Assembly: GCA_002917775.1 (NCBI GenBank)
Contig: KZ627149.1
Location: 599,689-663,688, forward strand
Length of the DNA stretch: 64,000 nt
Origin: Glaciozyma antarctica PI12
Taxonomy: Eukaryota; Basidiomycota; Microbotryomycetes; Kriegeriales; Camptobasidiaceae
Direction of reading: 5' to 3'
Both the position numbers and the translations under genes were made by a program. Positions 1-11,604 of this stretch are shown in pieces (positions within the stretch are counted from its first letter, which is position 1; the number at the start of each line of letters is the position of its first letter). The notes beneath the pieces were generated by a model, which saw nothing but the letters and a program-made list of their open reading frames with translations, had not been told where the DNA came from and ran no database searches.

Positions 1-2438
1 AAGCTCGACCAGAATGGGAGTCGTTCGAGCGTCGCTGCGCCTCTAGCATCGCCTCTCGCCGATACCTCAGCAACGTTCCGCCCTCCCCTCTCTCTCCCAC
101 CACTCTCCTCCCCACACCTCTCACCCCATCTCCCACCGCCTCCACCTCGACTCTCTCTTCCTCCCCGACCCTCGTTCCTTCGCCCCCGCCTGCCGTCTCC
201 TCCATCCCACTCTACCCCACCGCTCCCCTTCCCTCAAAGCTACGCTTCCAGGACTACGCCATCAAGCCCGTCCAGCGTATCTGCCGGTACCCGCTCGTAC
301 TGGGACAGGTCCTCAAGAACCTCGGGGATTGTCCGGAGCGGGGAGAGGTCAAGAAGGCGTGGGACGGGTTGAGGAAAGTGGCAGAGGGGGTTGATGATGC
401 GAAGAGGGTTCGCGAGGGAGAGTTGAGGACGAGGATCGTGGCGTCACGGATGGAGTTCCAATCTGTGAGTCGTTTTCTCGTGCTCGTCGTCGCAGTGAAC
501 GCGAACTGATGCGTCGCCGGTGCAGCCCGTCAATTGGGCGTTCTGCGACGTCCTAGGACCGACTCTTCTCATCGGCACTCTCCACGTCCTTCATCGACAC
601 CCTTCGCCCGACCCGCTCAAGGTTCGCTACCTCGGCTGCTTCCTCTATCGCAGTCATCTCGTCATGGTCAAGGTCAAGAAGCGCGATAGCTACGAGCCGA
701 GGGAGTGGCTACCGCTGAGGCTGCTCGAGCTCGGCAACATCGAGGAAAGGGAAGGTGCGTGACACTCCAGCGGGCTTTGTCCAGATTCGCCGACGCTGAT
801 GACGAGTCTTTCTACCCAGGCCTGCTTTCGCACTCGATTCGGCTCTCGCACCGCGACCACCACTTTGAAATCGGCGCCTGCGGACCCGAGGAGAAGGCTC
901 TCTGGCTCTCGCGCCTCATCGCTACGCAAGCAGAAGCTCGACGCGCCTGGGCCGAGCAGCACTTCGACGACAGGGGTGCGCCTACCCTCTTCGACGAAAC
1001 CGTCGTCTCGAGCATCTCCCCCTTCTCCGTCATCGCCTGCTCCCCCGTCTTCTCGACCTCTTCCCTGCCTCGACGCAAGCACCACGGCCGATCCAACAGC
1101 ACCCCGACGCTGGGCATCGAAATCCCTTCCACCATTCCCTCCTTCCAAGACTGCATCGTCTCCCCCTCCGAATCGACCCCCGTCTCCCCCGTCGTCGGCT
1201 CCTTCCCTCCCCTCACCGCCACCCCCAGTACCCTCAGTCGAAACCGCTTCTCGACGACGGCGTCGTCGCTCCTCGGTCGAACGCCCGCAGCTCAGCGCGC
1301 CGCGATCGACTTGCGGTTGGCGGACGTCTTCTCGGAGGAATGCCTTACGGCTCGCGCTCAAGGTCGCTCGAGGCTGCCCACGAGGCCAGCAAGGACTCAG
1401 ACGCTCTCGACGACGAAGAATGCGCTGCTTCCGGGTGCGGCGAAGCGGGATATGGCGAAGGAGAAGCGGAGGATGACGTACGATGAGGGGATGAAGGCGA
1501 AGGCGGAGCAGGAGCTGGATTTCGCGTTCGGTCCGCGAGAGGGAGAGGATAGGAGGTGGACGATTGGCGCGAAGAAGGGGGCTGGGAGGGCGAAGCCTGA
1601 GCTGCCGCCTATCAACGTCGCGGCGGCGGGGTCGGGGCCGAAGCTCAAGTCGCGCACGATGTCGCTTCGAAGAGCGGCGTCGCACTCCTCCATCGACGCT
1701 CGTCCTTCCGCCGCTCCCCTCTCGGCGCCACCTTCTTCCAGCGCCGAAGTCGAGCGCAACAACTCGGTCTCGTCGACGGCCTCCTCATCCGACACGACCA
1801 ACTCCACCTCGTCCCGCCGCCTCGAAACTCCTCCTTCTTCGATCCCTCCCTCTCCCGACGGCGGCACGATCGACCTCGAACACCTCCGTGCGAACCTCCC
1901 CGCCTCCACCGTTCACCCGCCGCGCTGGGGACCTCATGCGATCGCCGACGGCGTGACGAACGTTTTTCGCGTCAAGCGTCGCGGCAGTCGGATGAGCGTG
2001 CGATCAGGAGCGACGACGCCGCCGGTCGAGGGTCCGCTCGAGGTCGACTACTTGACGGCTGGAGGGTCGGGAGATGCGACGCCTCGAGAAGGGCTTCAGC
2101 GACGAACGTCGACGCTGGGAGGGTATTTTCAGAAGCGGGTTCAGTCGTCGCCGACTCTGTCGAGCCTCTTTCAAGCTTCCAACTCGGGCTCGTCGACATA
2201 CCATCGCGCCAAATCGTCACCTGGATCCGCCTCGCACCCCCACCTCCCTTCGTCTACCTCTTCCTCACCCTACTCCAACACCATCTCCCTCCCTTCCTCT
2301 TCCTCCTCCTCCACCGCACCCTCCGTCACCCCGTCCCCCGAACCTCAATCCCACCTCCCCCTCGCCGACGCCCCCGCACCGGGGCGGAACAAGTCGTTGA
2401 GGTTCAGGTTCGCGTTCACGCCGCTCGGGACGGGTTAA
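1..2438 (+). CDS. RhoGEF (DH-PH) protein, 5' end missing
   Basis: A guanine-nucleotide exchange factor for Rho-type GTPases, acting in cell polarity or wall signalling at the membrane. The window opens inside the DH domain: near 240-460 the frame reads KLRFQDYAIKPVQRICRYPL, the last conserved DH helix. Introns 465-525 and 755-819 join exons 1-464, 526-754 and 820-2438. Exons 2-3 form a PH domain (FLYRSHLVMVKVKK; HFEIGACGPEEKALWLSRL). A long Ser/Pro/Thr-rich tail of about 450 residues follows, ending at TGA 2436-2438. The N-terminal part lies upstream of the window. DH followed by PH is the classic Dbl arrangement; which Rho protein it serves cannot be told. The large antisense frames across the tail are codon-bias shadows. 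Confidence 0.88.
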
Positions 2439-2935
2439 TCCCTTTTCTTCGCACCCCACATCTCATGTGTTTATAGCACCCACCCCATCTTGCACACTCT
2501 TCGAACCGCGTTTTTAGCTCGACGGACAGCGGACTCTTATTTTCACCGGACACTACCTTTGCCCCCCTCTCTTCGCATATAGCTCTTTTTGTAACGAATC
2601 TCTGGACTTGCATTTGATTGAACTGGGTACACTCAGCAGCTGCACAGAAATCGAAACCCTCGCACGACGGGAGACGAAGACGAGATCGCCGTCCTCGCTG
2701 AGTGCTCGAGTCGACTTCGTCGCTGCCGGCGTTGCTCCCTCCCACTCCTCGACCTAGGCTTCCCCAAGTAGAGGACACGCGGGCTTCTCAACTTTCCGCT
2801 CGCTCCGTCCTTCCCATCTGCAGAACAGCGCTCGCCCCGCCCCACCTGCAGTCGTCAACCGGCGTCACCTCCAGACCCCCTCCTTCCTCCCAGCCCTCCC
2901 CGTCGCTCGCCCAACTCTCTCCGAAGGTCGGCGCG

Positions 2936-5900
2936 ATGGCTGACGTGGTATACGCTCTACACGACTTTGACGCCGAGAATCCGGACGAGCTATCGTTTGG
3001 AGCTGGGGAGGCGATTGTTGTGCTGGAACGGGACGACCAGTACGGTGACGGCTGGTTCTCGGTACGTGGGATCTCTGCAACTTAGTATTGGAGCTGATCT
3101 CGCTCGCAGGGCCGCAACACGCAAGGCGAAATCGGCCTCTTTCCCCAATCCTACACGTCCCCGTCACCACCCTCCCCGCCGCTCTCCCCCGCCTCCCCCA
3201 CGCGTGGACGATGCCGTTCCCTCTGATCCAGTTCTAGTCGCCACGATGAGCGATGTCCAGCAAGCGCTCGACCAGCTCACAGTCGATCAGGACTCACGAG
3301 CCGACAGCGTCTCAGTCCGCTCCCGCCTCTCGGACAACACGCGTGATGGTTCGGACGACGAGGATGCGGTGCCTAGGGAGAATCTGAGAGCGGTGTTGGC
3401 GGCTAAGGCGGTGGCGAATGCGGAAAAGGTAGGCAGCTGGAAGAGCAGCAGCGGGAAGAGCGGAGGAGGAGGGAGGACGAGGAGGCGTACGAGCGGACGC
3501 GGAGGGAGAATGGTCTGGTGGAGGGGCTGCAGATGAGCGAGGAGAGCGAGAGCGAGGAGGAGGGGAGCAGTCAGCTCGTCCAACAGCTGCCTGCGACCAG
3601 CGAGGTCGTCGAATCCCCGGCCGTCCCTGCAGCCCTCGACAACGCCCTCGACACTCCCGATCCCTCGCCAATCCCTCCTTCCCTTCCAGTCCCTACGAAT
3701 AGCTTCGTGGAGAATCGACCTCGCGCCGACACGACCACCTCCGTCTATCCCGAATCCATCGACTCTTCCAGCCCTCCTCCCCTCCCCATTCTTTCCGTCG
3801 CGCACGAGGCGCCAGTCGTCGAGCCTGACGAGCGCGTCGAGCCGATACTCGACAGCGTCGATCCGGCGGTCAACGGAGACGTCCCCACGAAGTCGAGCTC
3901 CTCGCCAATTGCGGCAGGTGCTGTCGTCGCGGGAATCGCAGGAGTCGCAGGTGCTTCCGCATTCGTCGCTTCATCCTCAACTCGGGAACCCTCCCCTTCG
4001 CCTCCTCTCTCTTCGGCACCCACCTCGACCGCACCAAACGTCTTCCCCACCATCGTCCCTCTTCTCCCCCCTACCCCTCCCAAATTCCCCATTCCAGCAC
4101 CTCTCAAAGCTGTCGGCGGTCAAGCAACCTCGCCACCAACGTCGATCACTTCAGCGAACCAGTCTCGTTCAAGCTCCAGGTTCGGAACTGCTCCTCTCAC
4201 GGCCGACACGAGTCCGCCGGAGAGCGCGGAAGGACCAGGAGGAGCGATTGGGAAGGACTTGCCGTACGACCCGAGGACGTGGGTGGTGGAGGATGTTCTG
4301 GAGTGGGGAAAGCAGAAAGGGTTTGACGCGCTCACGCTCAGCAAGTTCGAAGGTGGGTTAAGTTCCGGAACGAAGGGGAGTGTATTGGGAGGCTGACGCT
4401 TTGTGTGATTCCAGAGCACGAGATCTCGGGCGACATTCTCATCGAAATGGACGTTGCGATGCTCAAGGAGATCGACCTCGTCGCCTTCGGTCGCCGCGTT
4501 CACATTTACAACGCCATCAAGGAGCTCAAGGCCCGCATCTCTCGATCCCTCGACCGATGGTTTCGCCCCCTCTCTCCGGCTTCGAGCCCGACAGCCCAGG
4601 AAGGACGTCGACGATGGCGTCTCCGTACGGCTACTCGCCTTCGATGTTCTCGGAGGGAGATGCTCGCGCGGGCAAGAGGACGAGCGATGCGAGCCAGCCT
4701 CACACTCGCGGACTGGGCTTCGACGAGGATGCCGCGATGATGAGGTCGGCGATGGCGGTACATCTTTCTTCGTGCTCTCCTCTCGGTTGCGATGCTGATC
4801 TCGCGTACCCTCTGCAGGACACTTCGATTACTGTGTTCCCTCGAAGCTCGGTTGATTCGCCGATACACGCCCGATCAGCGACTGGCGAGAGCCAGAGCGC
4901 TAACGTCTCGATTCCCGAGGAGGAGGAGGATAAGCCTGCCGCAGTTTCGTCGCCGTCGTCGGCCTCGGTTCTCCCCATCGTATGTCTTTCGCAGTCGGTG
5001 AGATTTTCCGCTTGGAGCTGATCGTCCTCCCGCAGCCCGTCTTCCCTGCCCCTCCCACCTCCTCTCGCCCTCGCAGCTCAGCTCCTCAAAGTCCGAACCC
5101 AGCCACATCGATCAAGAGCTCCAAGCGAACTACTCCCGCCACGTCCAGCGTCTTCAGCAGCCCCAACACCAGCCGGCCGAAGCCCAAGGCCGAGCGCAGC
5201 TTCTTCGGCGCGACACTGGGACGAACGCGCAAGCCACCGCCTCGTCTTCCCTCGTGCGTGCCATTCCTCCCGTTCTTCCCAGCCTTCAGCTGATGTGTGG
5301 CTTTTCAGCTCGCTCGAACTCAGCGGCAAGAACGCCACCAGCGAGCTCAAGAGCAGCACTCGCAGTCGCGCGTCTATCGACTCGATCGTTCCGAAACGCA
5401 GCACTCGCCTCTTCAGCTCGTTTGGCTCGAACGACAAGGATGCGGAGTCTCGCCGCAAGACGTCGGCGTCGTCGACTCCCGGTTCGCCGCGCGAAGGACC
5501 TTCCTCCATGTCGCCCAAAGAGGTCGACGTTGCGACAAGCGAGATGCATAAGATGCAACCTGCCGTCGTCACGAGCGGGAACCTCCTCGAGAAGATCGGT
5601 ACGCCCGATTACTCGGGCTGGATGCAGAAGAAGGGCGAGACGCGAGGGTGGAAGCAACGCTTCTTCGTCCTCAAGGGCGTGCACTTGTACTACCTTAAAT
5701 CGGAGAACGTGCGTTACTTCCTCGCTGGTCCGGCTGCATTGGCTGACTCCGTACCTTCTCGCAGGAGCAAAAAGTCAAGGGCTTCATCAACCTCGACGGC
5801 TATCGCGTCCTTGCCGACGCCGACATCCACGTCGGAGAGTTCGGCTTCAAGATCGTTCACCGCGTCGACCGAACCCACTACTTCAGCGCGGCGGAGCAGG

Positions 5901-6857
5901 TCACGGTGCGGTCGTGGATGAAGGAGATCATGAAGGCTACGATCGGTCGTGATTACTCTGGTGCGTTGCGCGAAGTGACTCTTCTCGCGACTGCGCACTG
6001 ACACGTCCTCGCAGCACCCGTCGTCTCGTCCTGCGACATCGACACGATGCCGCTGACGGTTGCGCAAAGCATGAACCCTCGACCTCCCTCGCCCGCCAGC
6101 CGAGCTCGCGTTCAGCGGGAACGATGTTCGTTGCCCTCTCCAGCCTGCGTGGTAGACACGAAGCTGATGCCTTCCTCGCCGCAGACGCCGGCTCGAACCC
6201 CAACACTCTGACGCCGTCGGACGCGCAGAAGCTTATGGAGTTCTCGCCCGGCTCTCCGATCGTCCCTTCGAGTCCCGCCAGCAGGCGAGAATCGCCACTT
6301 GTTGCTCCCAGCGAGTCGTTCGTGTCGAGAACGACTGGTCTTCTCCACCGACGACCAAAGAGTGTCGCACGAAGTATTTCGGGCTCGAGCGCTGTCGTGA
6401 GTGTTCCTTCTCGTCTGGGGACGACTCGACTGACACTCTTATTATCCTGCAGACGCCTATCCCGGAACTTTCTGCCCACTCGGAACTCGGAAGACTGGAT
6501 CAACAGCAACCTCCCAGCTTCGACGGCGAAGGCGTCCGAGCTCAGCACCTCCATGCGATCTGGCGAAATCCTCGTTCGGCTCGTCGAGAACCTCAGCGGG
6601 ACCACAAGCGGGATCGACGACGCTGCTTTCGCCAAGTACCGACCTGGGACCGTCGTCGAGTACTTTGACGTCGTCTTCGCCGTCTTCGATTTCTTGACCC
6701 CGTTGGTATCGAGTGCGTCTTTTCCCCCTACCTCTCGTTGACTGCGAGCTGACCTTCTTTCGTAGCCGACGAGATCTCGATGGACGACATGCTCTCCGGG
6801 AACGAGGAGCAGATGATCATCCTGGTCGAGCGCATTCGCACCAAGTTCGCAGCCTGA
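2936..6857 (+). CDS. BOI/Pob1-type polarity scaffold: SH3-SAM-PH plus C-terminal CH domain
   Basis: A cortical scaffold for polarised growth. Domains in order: SH3 at the N-terminus (MADVVYALHDFDAENPDELS, split by an intron after GDGWFS, then GRNTQGEIGLFPQSY); an acidic, Ser/Pro-rich linker; SAM (about 4260-4530, DPRTWVVEDVLEWGKQKGFD then EHEISGDILIEMDVAMLKEI); PH (about 5600-5960, YSGWMQKKGETRGWKQRFFV ... GFINLDGYRVLADADIHVGE); and a C-terminal segment like a calponin-homology domain (about 6490-6857, WINSNLPASTAKASELSTSM, then RSGEILVRLVENLSG). The start is the ATG at 2936, at the edge of the SH3 fold; the stop is TGA 6855-6857. There are about ten short introns. SH3-SAM-PH is the budding-yeast Boi1/2 and fission-yeast Pob1 layout; the CH-like end is an addition to that layout. 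It is probably a formin/exocyst-linked protein at growth sites (family inference). Confidence 0.85.
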
Positions 6858-7116
6858 ATAGACACCCCTTTCTCTTCGCAACCCTCAATACCCTCCCCTC
6901 GTGAATCAGTGTGTATGTAGATGAAAACTTGGAATGCCTCTCTTGACGACTCGAGCGAGCAGGTTGGAGAAGTTTCGGCTCTCGTGAGGGAGCGGAGCTC
7001 GTGCGAGCTAGGGAAGCTGGAAGCTGTCGAACGGCTGCATTGCGCTGGAAAGCTTTGTTCGTATCGTGCGAGTCGTCTGGTCGTTACAAACATGAGAGCT
7101 TGCGAAGTGGGGGGTG

Positions 7117-9061
7117 CTACATCCACTCTTCGGAATGGGTAGAAAGTCGCGAGATGATGTGCTCGACCTGGCGATTGTGGTCAGCGATCCCTCCGCGAGC
7201 TGGCAAACGAGCAAACGCACCTCGTTCCTGAGCTCGGCAGCGATAAGGTCGAGCGGGAGGTCCGAGTCATCGGCACCGAAAGGCTGTGAACCGGCTGCTC
7301 AGCAACGAAACTCCCGCTTCAGTGTCGACGTACCTGCTCGATCTCGCTGGCGATCCCCTCGATTCCCATGAGCGTGAAAGCGCACAGCGAGACGAAGGGG
7401 ACCATCTTCCCTGCATCGCAGAAAGGGATTAGTGGCGAGGTTGGAGAGATTGAGGATCTCGCTCACATCCCATGATCTCAACAAGCGTAAAGGGGAGCGT
7501 AAAGAGGAACCTAAAGTCAGTGTTAGTTGTTCCGTCCCCTCGCACGCGGGTAGCGAAGCGAACAAGGAGACGCATTGCTTGAGATGCTGCAGCGAGAGGT
7601 TAGCTCGACCTGAGATTCGCCTGAAGGAGCGACTCACAATGCCGTAGACTGTCGGAATGCCAATGTTGGCGAGACGTTCGATGGTCGTGCTGGAAACGAG
7701 ATGATAAGCTCCGGCAGCAAGCGAAGCGAGATCGTCGACTCGCAAGTTGTCGATGAGCTGGCTCAGGGCAGTCGCCATCCCATTGTACCCCGCAGGTCCG
7801 ATACTCTCGAGCAAGCCCTTCTTCTTGCACAGAGCAAAATAGAGGTGAAGCTGGTGGCTGACGAGGAGGGGAAGAGGGAGCGAGGGCCGCGACAGATAAT
7901 TCGAGAGGATGACGGCCGAGTCCGTTGAGCATTCACGGTTGAGGAGTGGCGTGCGTTCCCTAAGGTGCCTAAAGCTGAGGTTGCTCCTCGGGCTCTGCGG
8001 CTGGTCCTGCGACGCCGGTTCCGCGGAGAGCCGATCAAATTCGGCCGCTTGACCTTCGCGCAGGTTTCCAATGGTGGGACTGCGATTGGCGTCCGCTTCC
8101 GCTGCTCCATAGCCGTATCCCGTCGTTCCAGCCGATTCCAAGAACTTGGCGGGCAGAATGGACGCGAGGTCTTCGTAATCAGTGCCATATTCTCCCCGAA
8201 CGTGGTGCTTCGTCGCGATGACGAAGGCGACGAGCAGTCGAAGAGCGGTGATTTTGGCTCTATGATCCTTGTCGCTGATATCGGGTCGACCGGTGGTCGG
8301 GGTCGAGGCGCCCACGTTGATCCAGATGCTGCGCGAGAGCGAGCGAACGATGGACGTCTAGTGCGAGAGATTCAGCCCCCGCTCGCAGCTCGAAAAGAAG
8401 GCACTCGCCATGCTACTAAACGCCTTTCGTCCCTCGTCCCATCTCGCGTATGCGGTACTGTTGCGGAAGACGAGGAGGAGACCGACGACGACAGAAAGGA
8501 GCGCTGCGAAGCAAGATGGTTAAGCTCCCGTCGACGCTTCGCGAGCACTGTGCTCACGCGTAACGTTGTTGGTGAGCCCCAATCTGCAGAATTTCAAGGT
8601 CAGGCCTTCGCTTCCAGAGCAGCAAAGGTCAGCCGTACCTGCAGATGGAATCCAGCGTCAGCTCCATTCCTCGCCTTCTCCCAACGAACAACGCACCACG
8701 CACCGTTTACCGTAAGTGAACTCTCCCACAGCTACCAGCATCGACCACAGCGTGACAATCGTGACTGCTCTCCAAATTCGTCCGATAGCCTTCAAAGGAG
8801 ATGGTTAGCTCGCGCCGAGCTCGTCCCTACGAAGCGCGCGCTCGTACCGAACCACGAAGACGCCTGACGTCCACCCACCATCCCAATTTGGAGGGGCGGA
8901 TCCTCCTTGAGTCTTCCTCTTCGGCTTGGAGGAGGAGGTTGAGGGATGAGAAAGGCTGCGCTGGGAGGTGGAAGCCAGGAGTCAGTGCGGGGAAGCTGGG
9001 GAAGGAGAGGCGGCTTACGGAGCGACTTGAGGGTTGGGAGAGTGTTGGTAATAAAGTCCAT
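7117..9061 (-). CDS. Bestrophin-family (UPF0187) anion channel
   Basis: An integral membrane protein of the bestrophin/RFP-TM family, which forms pentameric anion channels. On the minus strand it starts MDFITNTLPTLKSL (ATG at 9061). It continues through a first hydrophobic helix (IGRIWRAVTIVTLWSMLVAV) and the family hallmark LLLVFRNSTAYARWDEGRK (about 8430-8540). Next comes RALRLLVAFVIATKHHV-type sequence with EYGTDYEDL, and then the conserved C-terminal core VPFVSLCAFTLMGIEGIASE, PFGADDSDLPLD. It ends RLSTHSEEWM with TAG at 7117-7119. At least eight introns interrupt it. It is convergent with the BOI gene and divergent from BET3 with 124 bp between start codons. Localisation is uncertain; fungal relatives are found in plasma membrane or organelles. 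Confidence 0.85.
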
Positions 9062-9142
9062 TTCCGCTTAGACTGAACGCCTTCCAGGGAGCAGAAGGCA
9101 GGAGGAAGAGAGGTCCTCGCGTCGTCCCCCTCTTGAGCTTGA

Positions 9143-9968
<826 letters not shown>

Positions 9969-10430
9969 AGCTGTTCTGGGAGGCTATTGTCAGGAGGGTA
10001 ATTGCAACTGTACAGCAGGCAGGACGTAGGGCAGACTGAGGCCCTGAGGAGTTCTTGAAGGCGGCTGCGTGTGCTGGAGCGCTTTCCTGGTCCATGAGGC
10101 CGTTCGTTCCTTCACAACTGCTTTTCGCTCAACAAGTTCGTATCAGTCTACGGTCAGGAGGGGAGTCGCTGCCTCCCCAAGAGCCCCAACTCGCAGGCCT
10201 CCGCTCAGCTTCAGACCAGCACCTCCGACGACGCGACCTCACCGCTGCTGGAAGGTCTAAAAGGTCTTCTCCATTGCCGTACACCGTGCTAGAAGGCAGG
10301 CGTGGAGAGACGAGCGGAGGGGAGACCTCTCCCTGCCGAATCAAAACAACTTCAATCGACGCGACGGCGACGCGCTCTCTCTCTTCCTTCGCTTTCCACA
10401 ACACCCTCTTGCTTCCACTCAAACCACCAA
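9969..10430. other. Intergenic stretch BET3 to coiled-coil gene
   Basis: About 460 bases hold the BET3 3' end and the 5' leader of the next gene. From about 10,370 the plus strand is pyrimidine-rich with short CTCTCT runs, as in many fungal core promoters. I see no convincing TATA box, RNA gene or repeat here. Open frames crossing it have no family resemblance. Confidence 0.4.
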
Positions 10431-11482
10431 ATGGCCACCACTCAGCAAACCCTCAGCTTCGGCCCCAAAGTCGGCGCATCCTCCTCGCCCGCCGTCTCGA
10501 CTCTCAAGCGTCCCGCTCCCTCCTCCCAGCTCCTCACCGTCGGCACCGACCAGATCAACCTAAGCGAGCCTCTCCCCTCTCACCAAGTTCGCGCCGACGT
10601 ACGGTTCCCCTCCTCATCCCTACCTAGCACGCACAGCTAACTCGATCACGTTAGGTCGTCGAAGCTCTCCGCGCGACTATCCTCCGCCTTCAGGTCGAGC
10701 TCGCTAGTACGCGCGAAGCTGCTAAACGCGTCAAAGCCCTCCCTGTGTCCGCTTCGAACGCGGGAGGAGCGTTCGCGTCCACTAGTGCTGCTCCCGTCGC
10801 GTCGGCTGCGGCGCTCAAGGCGCAGGGAAAGGCGGTGGAGAAGAAGAGGAAGAGCCAGTTGAAGAAGCTGTTTGATGGGCTGAAAAGGAGGTTAAGAACC
10901 AGAAATGGCAGGGGGATTCGAAGGTTGCGTTTCTTTGAGGGTCGAGCAGGGGAGGACGAGCTGACGTGACGCCGACAGTTCTCAAGGTGGACGAGGTGCT
11001 CGAGCTGGCTGAGTTTGACGACATCTTTGGACAAGCTGCTGGGACTCAGACGCAGGTACGTCCGCTCCGTCGTGCCAGGCCTTCGACGCGTTCTGACCCT
11101 GCTCCTTCGCAGCCCACGGCGACGAACAAGCCCAGCTCCACGGTCATCATCAAGCACCTTTCCTACGTCCAGATCGAGGCGATCTTTGGGACGGAGTGGA
11201 AGGCCGACGCGCTCAAGGGCTTCGAGTGGACCAAGGGAGGCATCTTTGCGGGAAAGTCGACGAAGCTCAAGGCCGTCACAGTGAGTGAGCTCAACATTCC
11301 TCTCGCTACCGAAGCGCGAGCTGATTGATCTTTCGCCAGTCATCTCGTCGATGGAGATTTCGTACAGCAAGAACACGATGAAGGCCGTCCTCAAGTTCGA
11401 CGTCGATGCTGAGATCCAGAACGGAGGGTGGGGGTACCACTACAACAGGGGGAGCATTTTCAACGACGACGGCGACTGGTAG
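10431..11482 (+). CDS. Uncharacterised basidiomycete protein with coiled coil
   Basis: I do not recognise the family. It starts MATTQQTLSFGPKVG at ATG 10431. A helical, possibly coiled-coil segment follows (VVEALRATILRLQVELASTR), then an Ala-rich linker and a Lys-rich helix (KKRKSQLKKLFDGLK). An acidic stretch comes next (VDEVLELAEFDDIFG), then a folded-looking C-terminal part (STVIIKHLSYVQIEAIFGTE; MEISYSKNTMKAVLKFDVD), ending FNDDGDW at TAG 11480-11482. The frame breaks at the A4 run 10883-10886. One more A there would read LKKEVKNQKWQGDSK and join cleanly to VDEVLEL through an intron ending ...ctcaag. I take this as a probable sequence error rather than a pseudogene. Confidence 0.6.
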
Positions 11483-11604
11483 CTCGCTCCTCCCCTTCCT
11501 CGCTTGGCCTGTATACACCCCATTCGCACCTCTTTTTTCACCTATCCGTATCCGTAATCAAAACAGCGCTTGAATTCCCCACCTCTCGCAAACAATACAC
11601 GCTC

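Noticed and set aside
690-1685. 331-codon open frame on the minus strand across the RhoGEF tail
   Set aside because: Arg-rich, low-complexity shadow of a GC-rich coding exon. No family signature, and the plus-strand PH frame is clear.
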